Assembly (NCBI RefSeq): GCF_000315015.1
Contig: NZ_BAEP01000049.1
Location: 20,697-84,696 of the forward strand
Direction of reading: 5' to 3'
Source: Paraglaciecola mesophila KMM 241
GTDB taxonomy: Bacteria > Pseudomonadota > Gammaproteobacteria > Enterobacterales > Alteromonadaceae
DNA: 64,000 nucleotides
Made by a program: the position numbers and the translations under genes
Part shown: positions 45,649 to 54,131 of the stretch, piece after piece
Position numbering within the stretch: position 1 is the first letter of the stretch
Layout: each line of letters starts with the position of its first letter
Notes under the pieces: model-generated
Database searches by the model: none
Told to the model about the DNA's origin: nothing
The model's input: only the letters and a program-made list of their open reading frames with translations

Positions 45649-46541
45649 GACGTTGCTCCGACCTTATCTTTAGCTACGTAGCTCGCTGCAGGCACTTGCT
45701 CTTGAAACGTTTCAGCGATTTGCTGACGAGTGGTAAACCACACCCCAGGTTTCTCGCTCACGTACTTCAAGAACGCTTCAAGTGCGCCAATGCGTCCAGG
45801 GCGACCTATGATGCGCAAGTGCAACCCTAAGCTCATCATTCTTGGCTGCTCTGCGCCTTCTTCGTAAAGTACATCAAAGGTACCAATGGCGTATTTCAGC
45901 CAAGCATCTGGGGTGAGCGACGGCGCAACCCACATTTTCATATCATTTGAATCAAGGGCGTAAGGCACTATCACCATGGGTTCATTTGTGCCTTGCACCG
46001 CATCCCAAAATGGCGCGTCGGCGCTGTAATCATCCATGTGATACAAAAAACCTTCTTCTTGCAGTAAACGACGGGTATTTTCGGTGAGTAAGTAACGTGA
46101 CAACCAACCTAAAGGTCGCTTACCTGTTGTTTTCTCAATGCTGGTGACCGCATCTTTTATAAACTGTCGCTCTTCGTTTTCGTCCATGCGAAATTGAAAT
46201 ACCCAGCGATAACCGTGTGAGCAGGTTTCATCATTTCGGCGGCGAATTGCCGCTGCAATTTGTGGCGCTCGTTCTAGGCTCAGGGCTGCGGCTGTCCATG
46301 TGGCAGGCATCTGGTATTTATCGAGCAGTTTGATGATGCGCGGCGCACCTTCATTAATACCGTATTGATAATTCGATTCGTTACCGTAATTGCGCATGGG
46401 CTTTTTGAGGTGAACTTGTAATTCGTCTACCGGCTCCATACCTTTATCGCCTTCTTTGACACTGTACTCAGAGCCTTCTTCAACATTCACCACGATTGAC
46501 ATGGCAAGTCGTTTGTCTTTTGGCCATTTGAAATCTGACAT
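45645..46541 (-). CDS. PuuE-type polysaccharide-deacetylase-fold hydrolase
   Basis: A 298-residue NodB-fold protein. S-I-V-V-N-V-E-E-G-S-E near the start, S-H-G-Y-R-W near 105 and L-H-L-R-I-I-G-R-P-G-R-I near 250 match the PuuE allantoinase/cyclic-imide hydrolase branch rather than carbohydrate deacetylases. No signal peptide, so cytoplasmic ring opening of a cyclic amide or imide is more likely than cell-wall deacetylation. Overlaps the CitE-like gene. Two relatives are at 59866-61775. Confidence 0.85.
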   Translation of the reverse strand: MSDFKWPKDKRLAMSIVVNVEEGSEYSVKEGDKGMEPVDELQVHLKKPMRNYGNESNYQYGINEGAPRIIKLLDKYQMPATWTAAALSLERAPQIAAAIRRRNDETCSHGYRWVFQFRMDENEERQFIKDAVTSIEKTTGKRPLGWLSRYLLTENTRRLLQEEGFLYHMDDYSADAPFWDAVQGTNEPMVIVPYALDSNDMKMWVAPSLTPDAWLKYAIGTFDVLYEEGAEQPRMMSLGLHLRIIGRPGRIGALEAFLKYVSEKPGVWFTTRQQIAETFQEQVPAASYVAKDKVGATS

Positions 46542-46617
46542 TAAATTGCTCTCTTATTTTTTAACTTCTTTTCAGCGCGTTTGAGGACTTACATCGACTT
46601 AAGATGCACTTTTATCG

Positions 46618-47460
46618 CTAGTGATATTCTTCGCCACCGGATACGTTCATGCACTCACCCGTGATGTAACTGGCTTGATCTGAACATAAGAAAGCGCATG
46701 CTTTGGCGGTGTCTTCTTGCAAGCCTGGTCGGCCCAGAGGAATGCGGTCTCGCATGTCTTGCATATACTGTTCGTGGCCTTTGCCTGTCACTTCTGAAAA
46801 GTGGGCGTTCTGCCACGCGCCTAAACCGGTGGTGACGTGATTTGGGCAAATTTCATTGACGTTTATTTTGTGGCTGCCAAGCTCAATGGCCGCTACGCGA
46901 GTTAAGCCGTTCATGCCATGTTTTGAGGTGGTGTAAGCGGAAGCATGGCCGAATGCCGATTTAGACGCCTGAGAGCCAATATTAATAATTTTTCCGCCCT
47001 TGCCCTGCTTAACCATTTGTTCACCAGCGTATTTAATGCCAAGGAAGGTGCCACGCAGGTTAACCCCAAGTACGGCGTCCCATTCATCCACTTGCATGTC
47101 TAAAATCGACTTCATCAGGTAACCGATGCCTGCGTTGTTTACCCAAATATCGACTGAGCCGTAAGTATCTACCGCGAAGTTCACTGCAGCTTGCACATCT
47201 TTTTCATCCAGTACATTGCACACAAACGCGCTGGCTTCGCCGCCCGCTTGCTTTATATCTGCAACTATTTGGTTCATTTCATCGCTGTGACCGATAGCAC
47301 TGTCAGGGGTGTGTTCACTAACAGATTTACCGATGTCAGTGATCACCACTTTGCAGCCCTCTGACGCTAGGCGTTTTGCCATGGCTTCACCTAGTCCAGC
47401 TTGGCGACCTGCGCCGGTAATGACGGCGACTTTGCCTTGTAATTCAGGGTATTGAGACAT
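46618..47460 (-). CDS. Short-chain dehydrogenase/reductase
   Basis: A 280-residue classical SDR: cofactor loop I-T-G-A-G-R-Q-A-G-L-G near residue 14, N-N-A-G-I-G near 108, catalytic S-Q-A-S (near 157) and Y-T-T-S-K (near 170). The end C-M-N-V-S-G-G-E fits. Oxidises or reduces a hydroxy/keto group of the operon's substrate. Nine bases after the HapK-like gene. Confidence 0.93.
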   Translation of the reverse strand: MSQYPELQGKVAVITGAGRQAGLGEAMAKRLASEGCKVVITDIGKSVSEHTPDSAIGHSDEMNQIVADIKQAGGEASAFVCNVLDEKDVQAAVNFAVDTYGSVDIWVNNAGIGYLMKSILDMQVDEWDAVLGVNLRGTFLGIKYAGEQMVKQGKGGKIINIGSQASKSAFGHASAYTTSKHGMNGLTRVAAIELGSHKINVNEICPNHVTTGLGAWQNAHFSEVTGKGHEQYMQDMRDRIPLGRPGLQEDTAKACAFLCSDQASYITGECMNVSGGEEYH

Positions 47461-47468
47461 AGCGTTAC

Positions 47469-47777
47469 CTACAGTTTTGAGGTCATAATAAAAGTAGGGT
47501 TATCAGCGAATTGCTGAAATTCCGCGGCGACTTTTTGCATAGTCTGAGTGGCGACATCTTGGCCGAATTGGTCCATGTCATTGATTTTGAGAATTTCGAT
47601 ATATTGATAAGGCAGCGTTGCCTCACTCATCAACACACCTTCTGCTTTTAACACTTCGAACGAATCCACTGATGCGAGGCCCCCTGCGGTAGGGATATCC
47701 GTTTGTATGGCCCATTGACGATAAACACTTTCATCAACACCGGCTTGTAGATTGAATAATACGACTATGGTGGTCAT
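47469..47777 (-). CDS. RedY/HapK-like dimeric alpha-beta barrel protein
   Basis: A 102-residue protein (T-I-V-V-L-F-N-L-Q-A-G-V-D near the start, then Y-R-Q-W-A-I-Q-T-D and L-P-Y-Q-Y-I-E-I-L) resembling the REDY-like HapK family, small ferredoxin-like barrels first linked to tripyrrole pigment (prodigiosin) clusters. First gene of the nine-gene operon. Function unknown; similarity judged by eye. An AATTTGT-ACGG-ACAAATT palindrome is centred about 30 bases upstream of its start. Confidence 0.7.
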   Translation of the reverse strand: MTTIVVLFNLQAGVDESVYRQWAIQTDIPTAGGLASVDSFEVLKAEGVLMSEATLPYQYIEILKINDMDQFGQDVATQTMQKVAAEFQQFADNPTFIMTSKL

Positions 47778-47796
47778 TGGCTGCCTCGACTAAAAT

Positions 47797-47815
47797 AATT
47801 TGTACGGACAAATTT
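47797..47815. promoter_or_regulatory. AATTTGT-ACGG-ACAAATT palindrome, CoA operon
   Basis: Perfect 7-bp arms around an ACGG centre, 20 bases before the first gene of the nine-gene operon. It is the most symmetrical copy of the element found at 20739 and 39299. Confidence 0.75.
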
Positions 47816-48006
47816 AGAGGGCACCACAAGACAAGTCAATCATTGCTGAAATTAGCTTTTAAGAAATTGACAAAAGGCAATTGGCGATTGATTACGAAGC
47901 ATATGGATGAATTATAAAAAGGCAGGAAATGAGCAGATAGACAGCGTACTCATGCTAGATAAGGATCCTACTTGCTTCCTCAGCTAGTTATTGACGAGAG
48001 GCGCAC

Positions 48007-48038
48007 GTTTTGGAGTTTTGGAGTTTTGGAGTTTTGGA
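48007..48038. repeat. Four copies of an 8-bp unit
   Basis: GTTTTGGA repeated four times in tandem without change. Likely slippage-prone and useful as a strain marker. Confidence 0.9.
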
Positions 48039-48078
48039 TAGTGAGTAAATCATCCCCGCAGGTTAACAGGCTAGCAAC

Positions 48079-48255
48079 TCAGTAGTGATAACAACATGAG
48101 ATTATTGTCAAGTGAGAGTCAGTACCTGCATAGACTAGACGGTTTGTTTCATCAATTCTTCGTGACCAAAAACCGGATAAATTTTCCTTCAAAGGCTCGG
48201 GTTTACCAATCCCATCAAACGCATGTCGCTCAGTCGCACTGAAATTTCTTTTCAT
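48079..48255 (-). pseudogene. yoeB: YoeB toxin C-terminal remnant
   Basis: A 58-codon minus-strand frame reads A-F-D-G-I-G-K-P-E-P-L-K, then L-S-G-F-W-S-R-R-I-D, N-R-L-V-Y and a final C-C-Y-H-Y, the conserved core of the RelE-type mRNA interferase YoeB. The Glu of K-P-E-P-L-K, the Arg of R-L-V-Y and the terminal His-Tyr are all kept. About 25 N-terminal residues are missing: in frame upstream there is a TAG before V-L-R-E-A-A-K, and no YefM antitoxin was recognised. Probably a decayed toxin-antitoxin locus. Confidence 0.75.
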
Positions 48256-48417
48256 TATCTTCGCCGCTTCCCTTAGAACCTAGATATTGAGCTAACAACA
48301 ACTGGCTAAATAGCTAAACGATGACCTAGTGTTTTAGTCATTTGGCACATGCCTACCATGGTTACGATTCGATTACTTATCGATAATTGCGAAATCGAGG
48401 GGATCACCTGATAACAG

Positions 48418-48870
48418 CTAAGCGTAAGTATCTACACTTTTGCTAAACGCTGGGTTTATGGCCTTACCCTGCAGTTTTTGTAAGTCAGCCAGCACATCAC
48501 GGAAGTTTTCCGTCGATTGGCCGGTACTTTCTCGATAGGAAATTCTAATTTGGTAATAGTCTATGAAGTTTATTTTTTCATCTTGCACGGCTTGCATCTG
48601 CGCCTTGGTGTTCGATGTGAGATCAATACCATCCGCGGGCAGCACAACGTAACCAAGCGGAACTTCCCCCGCTTTAACCAGTTGATTATATTCTCGGCGT
48701 GACATATTGGTGAAATCGTACACGTCGCCAGAGCCTAGTTGGTTTTTGGTTTGCAGTGCTGGGGCGAGTTGCTGCGCTTTATTGCCGCGACTTGGCAATT
48801 CACTGCCTGAGATGCTAAGACGTGTATTCTCGCTAAGTGGCGCTAACACCGAGTTTGAATGAACTTGCAT
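48418..48870 (-). CDS. Hypothetical protein
   Basis: A 150-residue protein with no signal peptide or membrane segment. The N-terminal third is Ser/Gln/Leu-rich and probably disordered; the middle carries D-F-T-N-M-S-R-R-E-Y-N-Q-L and the later half is charged (I-D-Y-Y-Q-I-R-I-S-Y-R-E). I do not recognise the family. It has good coding character, a normal start and no overlapping better frame, so I believe it is real. Divergent from the acyltransferase gene. Confidence 0.65.
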   Translation of the reverse strand: MQVHSNSVLAPLSENTRLSISGSELPSRGNKAQQLAPALQTKNQLGSGDVYDFTNMSRREYNQLVKAGEVPLGYVVLPADGIDLTSNTKAQMQAVQDEKINFIDYYQIRISYRESTGQSTENFRDVLADLQKLQGKAINPAFSKSVDTYA

Positions 48871-49112
48871 TATGAATCCCCCCTCTTCGATCCGAAATTT
48901 TTCAGCTTATAACTGGGCCTTAGCAAGGGGTATTCCAATGTATTTGTAATGGTGTTTTCTCACGTGGGTTTGCTTGATGTTTAGATTTGGCATGCAAAAA
49001 TCAGCAAAAGAAGAAAAATAATCTCTGCTATGTGTGCCTATAAAAACGCATTTTTGTTATATTCCCTAGATTGTGCACTGTAATTTCAATTTTTCGGATG
49101 GCGTATTAATTC

Positions 49113-50012
49113 ATGTCAAAATCTCTTCTACATCCAAGACACTGGGCGAGCTGGTTTGCAGTACTTATTCTTAGGATCATTGCCTTACTTCCCTTTAAAG
49201 TAAAAATGTTAGCAGGCAGTGCATTTGGCAAAATCGGCTATCGTTTTCTTAAACGGCGCCGCCACATCACCACTACCAATATTGCCCTGTGTTTCCCGGA
49301 AAAATCGAAAGCCGAACAAGAACAACTGGTTAAAGATATTTTTGTGGCCAATGGCATTGGCTTTTTTGAAATTGCATGGGCTTGGTGGGCTAAGCCCGAA
49401 TCGCTGCGCAAGCGTTTTAGCGTACAAGGATTAGAGGTATTACAAGCTGCGACATCCAACAATCAAGGCGTATTGCTGATAGGAGGTCATTATACCCATT
49501 TAGATTTAGCGGGAATGATGGTCAACTTGGTGGCGGATATGGACGTGATTTATCGTAAAAATAATGATCCGGTTTTTGAATACGTGATCACCGAAGGCAG
49601 AAAACGTGTCTTTAAAAACGTATTTGAACGCTCTGATATGCGCGCCATCATTCGCTCACTGCGCGAAGGTCGCGTAGTCTGGTTCTCACCGGACCAAGAT
49701 CACGGCATCAAGAACTCTGTATTCGCGCCGTTTTTTGGTATACCTGCCACTACGGTCACCTCAGCCAGTAAATTAATGCGCTTAGGCAAAGCCAAACCGG
49801 TCTTCGTTGCCCATAAACGTGACCTTGAAACTAATCAATATAAAATCACCTTTGCTATTCCAGAGGCTGAATTTCCAAGTGGTGATGATGTACAAGACGC
49901 CACCATTATCAACCAAATGATTGAAAGCGCTATTCGCGAACAGCCAGATCAATACATGTGGGTTCACCGCCGCTTTAAAACTCGCCCACCAGGGGAACCT
50001 TCGGTTTACTAA
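49113..50012 (+). CDS. LpxL/LpxM-family lipid A acyltransferase
   Basis: A 299-residue inner-membrane acyltransferase of the lauroyl/myristoyl (HtrB/MsbB) family. An N-terminal hydrophobic segment (about 10-40) anchors it. The catalytic HX4D is G-G-H-Y-T-H-L-D near residue 125, followed by V-W-F-S-P-D-Q-D-H-G near 190 and a final Q-Y-M-W-V-H-R-R-F-K-T-R-P. Adds a secondary acyl chain to lipid A. Single gene, ATG at 49113. Confidence 0.9.
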   Translation: MSKSLLHPRHWASWFAVLILRIIALLPFKVKMLAGSAFGKIGYRFLKRRRHITTTNIALCFPEKSKAEQEQLVKDIFVANGIGFFEIAWAWWAKPESLRKRFSVQGLEVLQAATSNNQGVLLIGGHYTHLDLAGMMVNLVADMDVIYRKNNDPVFEYVITEGRKRVFKNVFERSDMRAIIRSLREGRVVWFSPDQDHGIKNSVFAPFFGIPATTVTSASKLMRLGKAKPVFVAHKRDLETNQYKITFAIPEAEFPSGDDVQDATIINQMIESAIREQPDQYMWVHRRFKTRPPGEPSVY

Positions 50013-50545
50013 AAAGCGCTCGATATAACCTAAGAATAAAACGGGCTGAATGTCTTTTCGACCCTAGTCAAAAAAGCACAATGGCTCAAACACCTACTTA
50101 GGCAATTTGAACACGGTTGTTCCTACTGAGAATCCCCCGCCTATTAGTACTAGGTTTTGCCATTACTTATATAACAATTCGCTTTATTAAGTGCCCTCTC
50201 AGAATGCATGCAGCGGTTTTGGAACAAAACGTCGAAGTGCAGTAATGGTTGTTCCCTTTTAAATACTCAGAGCGCTGTGCAAATGCGGCTGGGGCATTCC
50301 TTTCAGGCGTTTTTTAGGAGGCTTACACCGCCATGCACGACTTCGTAAAAGTACAACTACTCATTCAGTCAAACGCCTTGTTTAAGCCCTTTTACATTCT
50401 CGCTGAGTGAGCATTTATTAACGCAGAATGGCGTTAATAAAAGAGGGCTAAATTAGTAAACAACAACTCAGCAAACGCTAACGTAGTAAACAGTAAGCTA
50501 TCTACGCCAACTAGCGAATCATTCGAAATACGCATGTTAACCAAC
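50013..50545. other. Intergenic region, no gene seen
   Basis: About 530 bases after the acyltransferase gene. Contains a perfect hairpin at 50415-50440. No reading frame looked convincing. Confidence 0.5.
50415..50440. terminator. Perfect 10-bp hairpin
   Basis: TTATTAACGC and GCGTTAATAA with a 6-base loop AGAATG. AT-rich outer stem with A/T tails, so it may terminate the neighbouring minus-strand gene pair, but it lies 105 bases past the stop at 50546. Confidence 0.5.
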
Positions 50546-51052
50546 TTACTCAACAAAAAATGTCGCGGTAAAATCGTTAGATTTATTCAGAATGTGCGTC
50601 TGTGTCCCTGTTTTCTCCGCAGTCACAATAAGCTTTGTGGCATGTCTATATATGTCTTTCACCGCGCCGTTGGTCAGCGTAATTTTCCGCAGATTCTTAG
50701 GCAACGTAACAGAGCGAAACACCACAGACGTTTCATGCCCTAATGTTACCGTGCCCTCACCTAAGGCGATTTGTTTATTTTCCCCAGTCAATAAGAGTGT
50801 TTTCTTTATATGCGCGAGCAGTTGCTCGTTAAATTCTTCAGGGGTAGCGTAAGGCGATTTTGAAAAGTGCTGACGGACTTCCTTTCTAAACGCATCTAAT
50901 GATGAGGTTAGGGTTAAACTCAAGGTATGCTCTGACATTTTACTTAGTCGCAGCACTGAATAATCAACCCCATGTGCATGAACACTGATTGAACAACACA
51001 TCAGTGCTATAAACACGACAACTTTACTGGTTAGAATACGAATGTTGCCCAT
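50546..51052 (-). CDS. Exported protein of unknown function
   Basis: About 168 residues with a signal peptide (core V-V-F-I-A-L-M-C-C-S-I-S-V-H-A). I chose the Met at 51052, two bases after the stop of the YHYH gene, which implies coupling; an open frame extends to 51082. The mature protein has a beta-rich look (L-T-L-T-S-S-L-D-A-F; G-T-V-T-L-G-H-E-T-S-V-V-F). Family not recognised. Pair-mate of the YHYH lipoprotein. Confidence 0.75.
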   Translation of the reverse strand: MGNIRILTSKVVVFIALMCCSISVHAHGVDYSVLRLSKMSEHTLSLTLTSSLDAFRKEVRQHFSKSPYATPEEFNEQLLAHIKKTLLLTGENKQIALGEGTVTLGHETSVVFRSVTLPKNLRKITLTNGAVKDIYRHATKLIVTAEKTGTQTHILNKSNDFTATFFVE

Positions 51053-51054
51053 GT

Positions 51055-52083
51055 TTACTCTGCCCATGCGCCGTAGAAACAATCTAGGAATTCATTACTC
51101 TCCAGCGACAACACATGATAATGGTAGCCACGTATTTCATCAGAGTGACCGCGGCATTCATCAAGCTCCGCTGCTTCATTTCCCTCGTCATCTAATTTTG
51201 CGTAGAGCCCAAAACCATCTAATGCATAGCCAATCATTGCTGAGTGATCATCCGATTGGGCGATGCGCGTTGTCATGCCGGTATCACCATGATAGTGATA
51301 GCCTAAACTGTTGTTTACATGGCCGCCCGCATCGTCAACTGGGGCAATTTGATAGCCCGCTAGGATAATGTCTATATCTGCTGGGTGGTCAAAGCGCACG
51401 CCGTTAAATGCAAGTCCTCTAACCGAGGGGCCATATTCTACGCCGGCCTGTTCTAGGGTTGGTCCGTCACTTAATGTGACCGGTTCACTTTGTTTCACCG
51501 GCGTGATGGGAATGAGGTAGGAAACCTGAGCACTCACCCACTCGGGTAAGCATTGCGCGCACATATTAGTATATTTGTCTTCAATATTCGGATCTGCTCC
51601 TTCTGCGCACTCTTGCGCGGTTTCCATTCTACGAACACTGCCGTCGTCTTCATACATTTTGAAACCCGGATCATCGTAATAGGTCGCTAAATTTGCGATA
51701 AACGGACCATCAAGATCGTTAATTTCACCTTTATCGAACCATAGGCCGCCGTTCTCTGCGGTGTCATATATAGTTTCAGGGCACCACGGCCCCATGTCAT
51801 GCTCTGATGCGATATGCTTTGAAGTGATTTCGTAGCATAGGGTGTCACTGCCATCAACTAACGTGCAAGATACTGTGTTTACACTGACATTTTCCCCTGT
51901 TAGAAATAGCGTTGCATCCACGTCAGTCACTATCCCTTCATCAGTGACGGGCTCGGTGCTGGTATCATCTTCAACGATAATTTCATCAACAGCACTCTGG
52001 TCAACCTGCGTATTATCACTTCCACCACACGCGACTAAACCCAAACTCAATGAAACAAAAGCAGCACTTCTTATTTTACGCAT
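51055..52083 (-). CDS. YHYH-domain lipoprotein
   Basis: About 342 residues. The start at 52083 has AGGA 8 bases upstream and gives a lipobox (L-V-A-C-G) near residue 18. An acidic linker rich in Asp/Glu/Thr follows, then the YHYH domain with L-G-Y-H-Y-H-G-D near 290 and R-G-Y-H-Y-H-V near 330, the double signature that names the family. Cysteines in C-A-E-G-A and C-A-Q-C-L suggest disulfides. Function of the family is unknown. Coupled to the exported protein downstream. Confidence 0.85.
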   Translation of the reverse strand: MRKIRSAAFVSLSLGLVACGGSDNTQVDQSAVDEIIVEDDTSTEPVTDEGIVTDVDATLFLTGENVSVNTVSCTLVDGSDTLCYEITSKHIASEHDMGPWCPETIYDTAENGGLWFDKGEINDLDGPFIANLATYYDDPGFKMYEDDGSVRRMETAQECAEGADPNIEDKYTNMCAQCLPEWVSAQVSYLIPITPVKQSEPVTLSDGPTLEQAGVEYGPSVRGLAFNGVRFDHPADIDIILAGYQIAPVDDAGGHVNNSLGYHYHGDTGMTTRIAQSDDHSAMIGYALDGFGLYAKLDDEGNEAAELDECRGHSDEIRGYHYHVLSLESNEFLDCFYGAWAE

Positions 52084-52586
52084 CACAACAATCCTCTTTA
52101 TTGGCCTAGCCATTTTTTTAATCCATAGGTTCTGAATAAACCTTGCCTAAGGCGGCCGCACCGACAGAAATTGGTAATCACCTTACTAAAGTTAAAGAGC
52201 AAACATTGTGGAGAAAATAAGGATATTGCGCGCACTTTTAGCCCCGCGCGGCCTTAGCGCAACGTTAAAAAGCTACGTTAAATAGAGCGACCTTAATTAG
52301 CCCAAGGCCAACAAAGAATAAGCGTACTGAGCCAAGAACTAGGGCAGCGTGTATTTTGCGTACACGTTAATACGCTTCTGACCCCAGGGTCACTGACTAA
52401 TAACGCCAGAGGCTTAGCGCAATAATGGCAAAGGTAAAATGCACTGGGGGCACCTGTATGCTAGCGCTGTGCTAGTAGGCCACAGCTAACAACTGATTTT
52501 TCATCCCCTAAACAAAACGCCAACCTTGATTAAATAAGTACGATGCAATACTTTAGCGCGCACATAATTTTGCAAATGAGTTACCC
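52084..52586. other. Intergenic region, no gene seen
   Basis: About 500 bases between divergent genes, with several short GC palindromes (for example around 52465-52490, GCGCTGTG...CCACAGC) but no T tract. No gene recognised. Confidence 0.45.
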
Positions 52587-53447
52587 GTGTTTTATTTAGT
52601 CGCCGTCACCATTTTATGGGCATTTTCGTTTTCACTGATCGGTGAATATTTAGCAGGCTCAGTAGATAGCTACTTTTCTGTTCTTACTCGGGTTTTGCTG
52701 GCATCTTTGGTGTTCTTACCCTTTTTGAAGTTTTCACTACTCAGCGCCAAGCAAAAACTGACTTTGGCCTTTTTGGGCGCGTTGCAGCTGGGTATGATGT
52801 ATATTTTTTTCTACCATTCGTTTCTTTATTTGTCGGTACCGGAAGTCCTGCTGTTTACTATTTTGACCCCGCTTTATGTGGCTATGCTCAACGATGCGCT
52901 ATTTAAACGGTTCACTCCTTTTCATCTGTTGTGTGCGCTAATTGCCATCTTTGGCGCAGCAATCATTCGGTTTGACGGCATTAGCGAGAATTTCTGGACA
53001 GGCTTTGTGATTGTGCAAGGTGCTAACCTTTGCTTTGCGCTTGGTCAAGTGGGCTATCGAAAACTGGCCACCACTTTCCAACCAGGACTGGCTAAACACA
53101 CGATATTCGCCTGGTTCTACCTTGGGGCATTGGCTGTCGCTTTACCTGCCTTTTTTATATTCGGCGATACAAATCGGTTACCGCAAACAACAAGCCAATG
53201 GGGAGTACTGTTGTGGCTGGGCATAGTGGCCTCTGGACTGGGTTATTATTTTTGGAATCAAGGAGCGCTTAAGGTTTCAGCGGGCACGTTGGCCATAATG
53301 AATAATGCACTCATCCCCGCAGGTCTTGTTGTGAACCTACTGTTGTGGCAAAGAGACACCGATTTTAGTCGCCTTGCACTGGGCGGTTTTATTATTGCTA
53401 TTGCACTGTGGTTATCACAAAAACGCAGTAAAACAACCGCGGGGTAA
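52587..53447 (+). CDS. EamA/DMT-superfamily permease
   Basis: A 286-residue transporter with about ten hydrophobic segments and two EamA repeats (about 1-130 and 140-280). The start is GTG; the nearest upstream ATG is out of frame. The drug/metabolite transporter family exports amino acids, metabolites or toxic compounds. Substrate unknown. Monocistronic. Confidence 0.87.
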   Translation: MFYLVAVTILWAFSFSLIGEYLAGSVDSYFSVLTRVLLASLVFLPFLKFSLLSAKQKLTLAFLGALQLGMMYIFFYHSFLYLSVPEVLLFTILTPLYVAMLNDALFKRFTPFHLLCALIAIFGAAIIRFDGISENFWTGFVIVQGANLCFALGQVGYRKLATTFQPGLAKHTIFAWFYLGALAVALPAFFIFGDTNRLPQTTSQWGVLLWLGIVASGLGYYFWNQGALKVSAGTLAIMNNALIPAGLVVNLLLWQRDTDFSRLALGGFIIAIALWLSQKRSKTTAG

Positions 53448-53505
53448 GTTAGCTCCTAAACTCTCTTTATCTCAATAATATATTTTCAATTGGGCACAAA
53501 GTAGA

Positions 53506-53997
53506 TTATGCACGTTTATAAAGGCTTGTCATTTTATAGTCTTTTCGTGGGCCTTTTACCTGCCACGTGGACTCCCAGCGCGGACCATCTTCCAACGCAT
53601 AACTCACCACGTAAAGATCATCACCGCACAGGTGCTTGGCATAAGGTTCAGCAGCACTGAAGGTATGAAAATATCGGTTATCATCGAATAACACCTCAAT
53701 TTTACCGCCTGCTTGCTGTCGCCACACATAGGTGCGTTCAGCCTGAAGCGTTCGCCCATCTGGCGCAGTGACCACCCCAGATTCGTGATAATGCAAATCA
53801 GACTCAGCCCAACTAAAGTCAGCCTGCCCTTCGAACACAAATACTTCACCACTACTTTGTAGAATTTGCCTGTTTAGTTGCCACGCTCCTACAAAGTAAG
53901 CGAGGTTAGAAGGCGAACCGCTTGGTGAAGTCTCTGCAGTTTGATGTGCGTTAGATGCTTGAGCCGCTTGAGCGACGACGTTGTTTTTAGTGACCAA
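53506..53997 (-). CDS. DUF6314-family protein
   Basis: Up to 163 residues. L-A-Y-F-V-G-A-W-Q-L-N-R, F-E-G-Q-A-D-F-S-W and a late W-Q-V-K-G-P-R-K-D-Y-K-M match the DUF6314 pattern, a small lipocalin-like barrel. No ATG precedes the conserved part; the best available start is TTG at 53997, after an in-frame TGA at 54007-54009. Either a TTG start or N-terminal damage. It lies downstream of a TonB receptor gene in the same direction. Confidence 0.7.
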   Translation of the reverse strand: MVTKNNVVAQAAQASNAHQTAETSPSGSPSNLAYFVGAWQLNRQILQSSGEVFVFEGQADFSWAESDLHYHESGVVTAPDGRTLQAERTYVWRQQAGGKIEVLFDDNRYFHTFSAAEPYAKHLCGDDLYVVSYALEDGPRWESTWQVKGPRKDYKMTSLYKRA

Positions 53998-54131
53998 AAC
54001 CAGTGCTCAACAGTTGTTTGTTTATTAAACTAGTATTTATTAAAGCAGTTCTTATAAAATCAGAACTCATTCAAACAATGCTCCCAAATTCACTGAGACA
54101 ATCAAAAGGCGGCGAACGTAACGCGATCTTG

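Larger units (their letters stand above)
47778..48417. other. Promoter region with palindrome, repeat and toxin remnant
   Basis: About 640 bases. Contains the operator-like palindrome (47797-47815), a weak FNR-like site at 47867-47880 (TTGAC-AAAA-GGCAA), the 8-bp tandem repeat (48007-48038) and the YoeB fragment (48079-48255). Nothing recognised in 48256-48417. Confidence 0.6.

Noticed and set aside
45645..46541. Cell-wall or chitin deacetylase
   Set aside because: No signal peptide and PuuE-like motifs, within a catabolic operon; ring hydrolase preferred.
47867..47880. TTGAC-AAAA-GGCAA as an FNR box for the CoA operon
   Set aside because: Two positions of the right half differ; too weak to call alone.
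48007..48038. 8-bp repeats as a CRISPR array
   Set aside because: Units are contiguous without spacers and too short.
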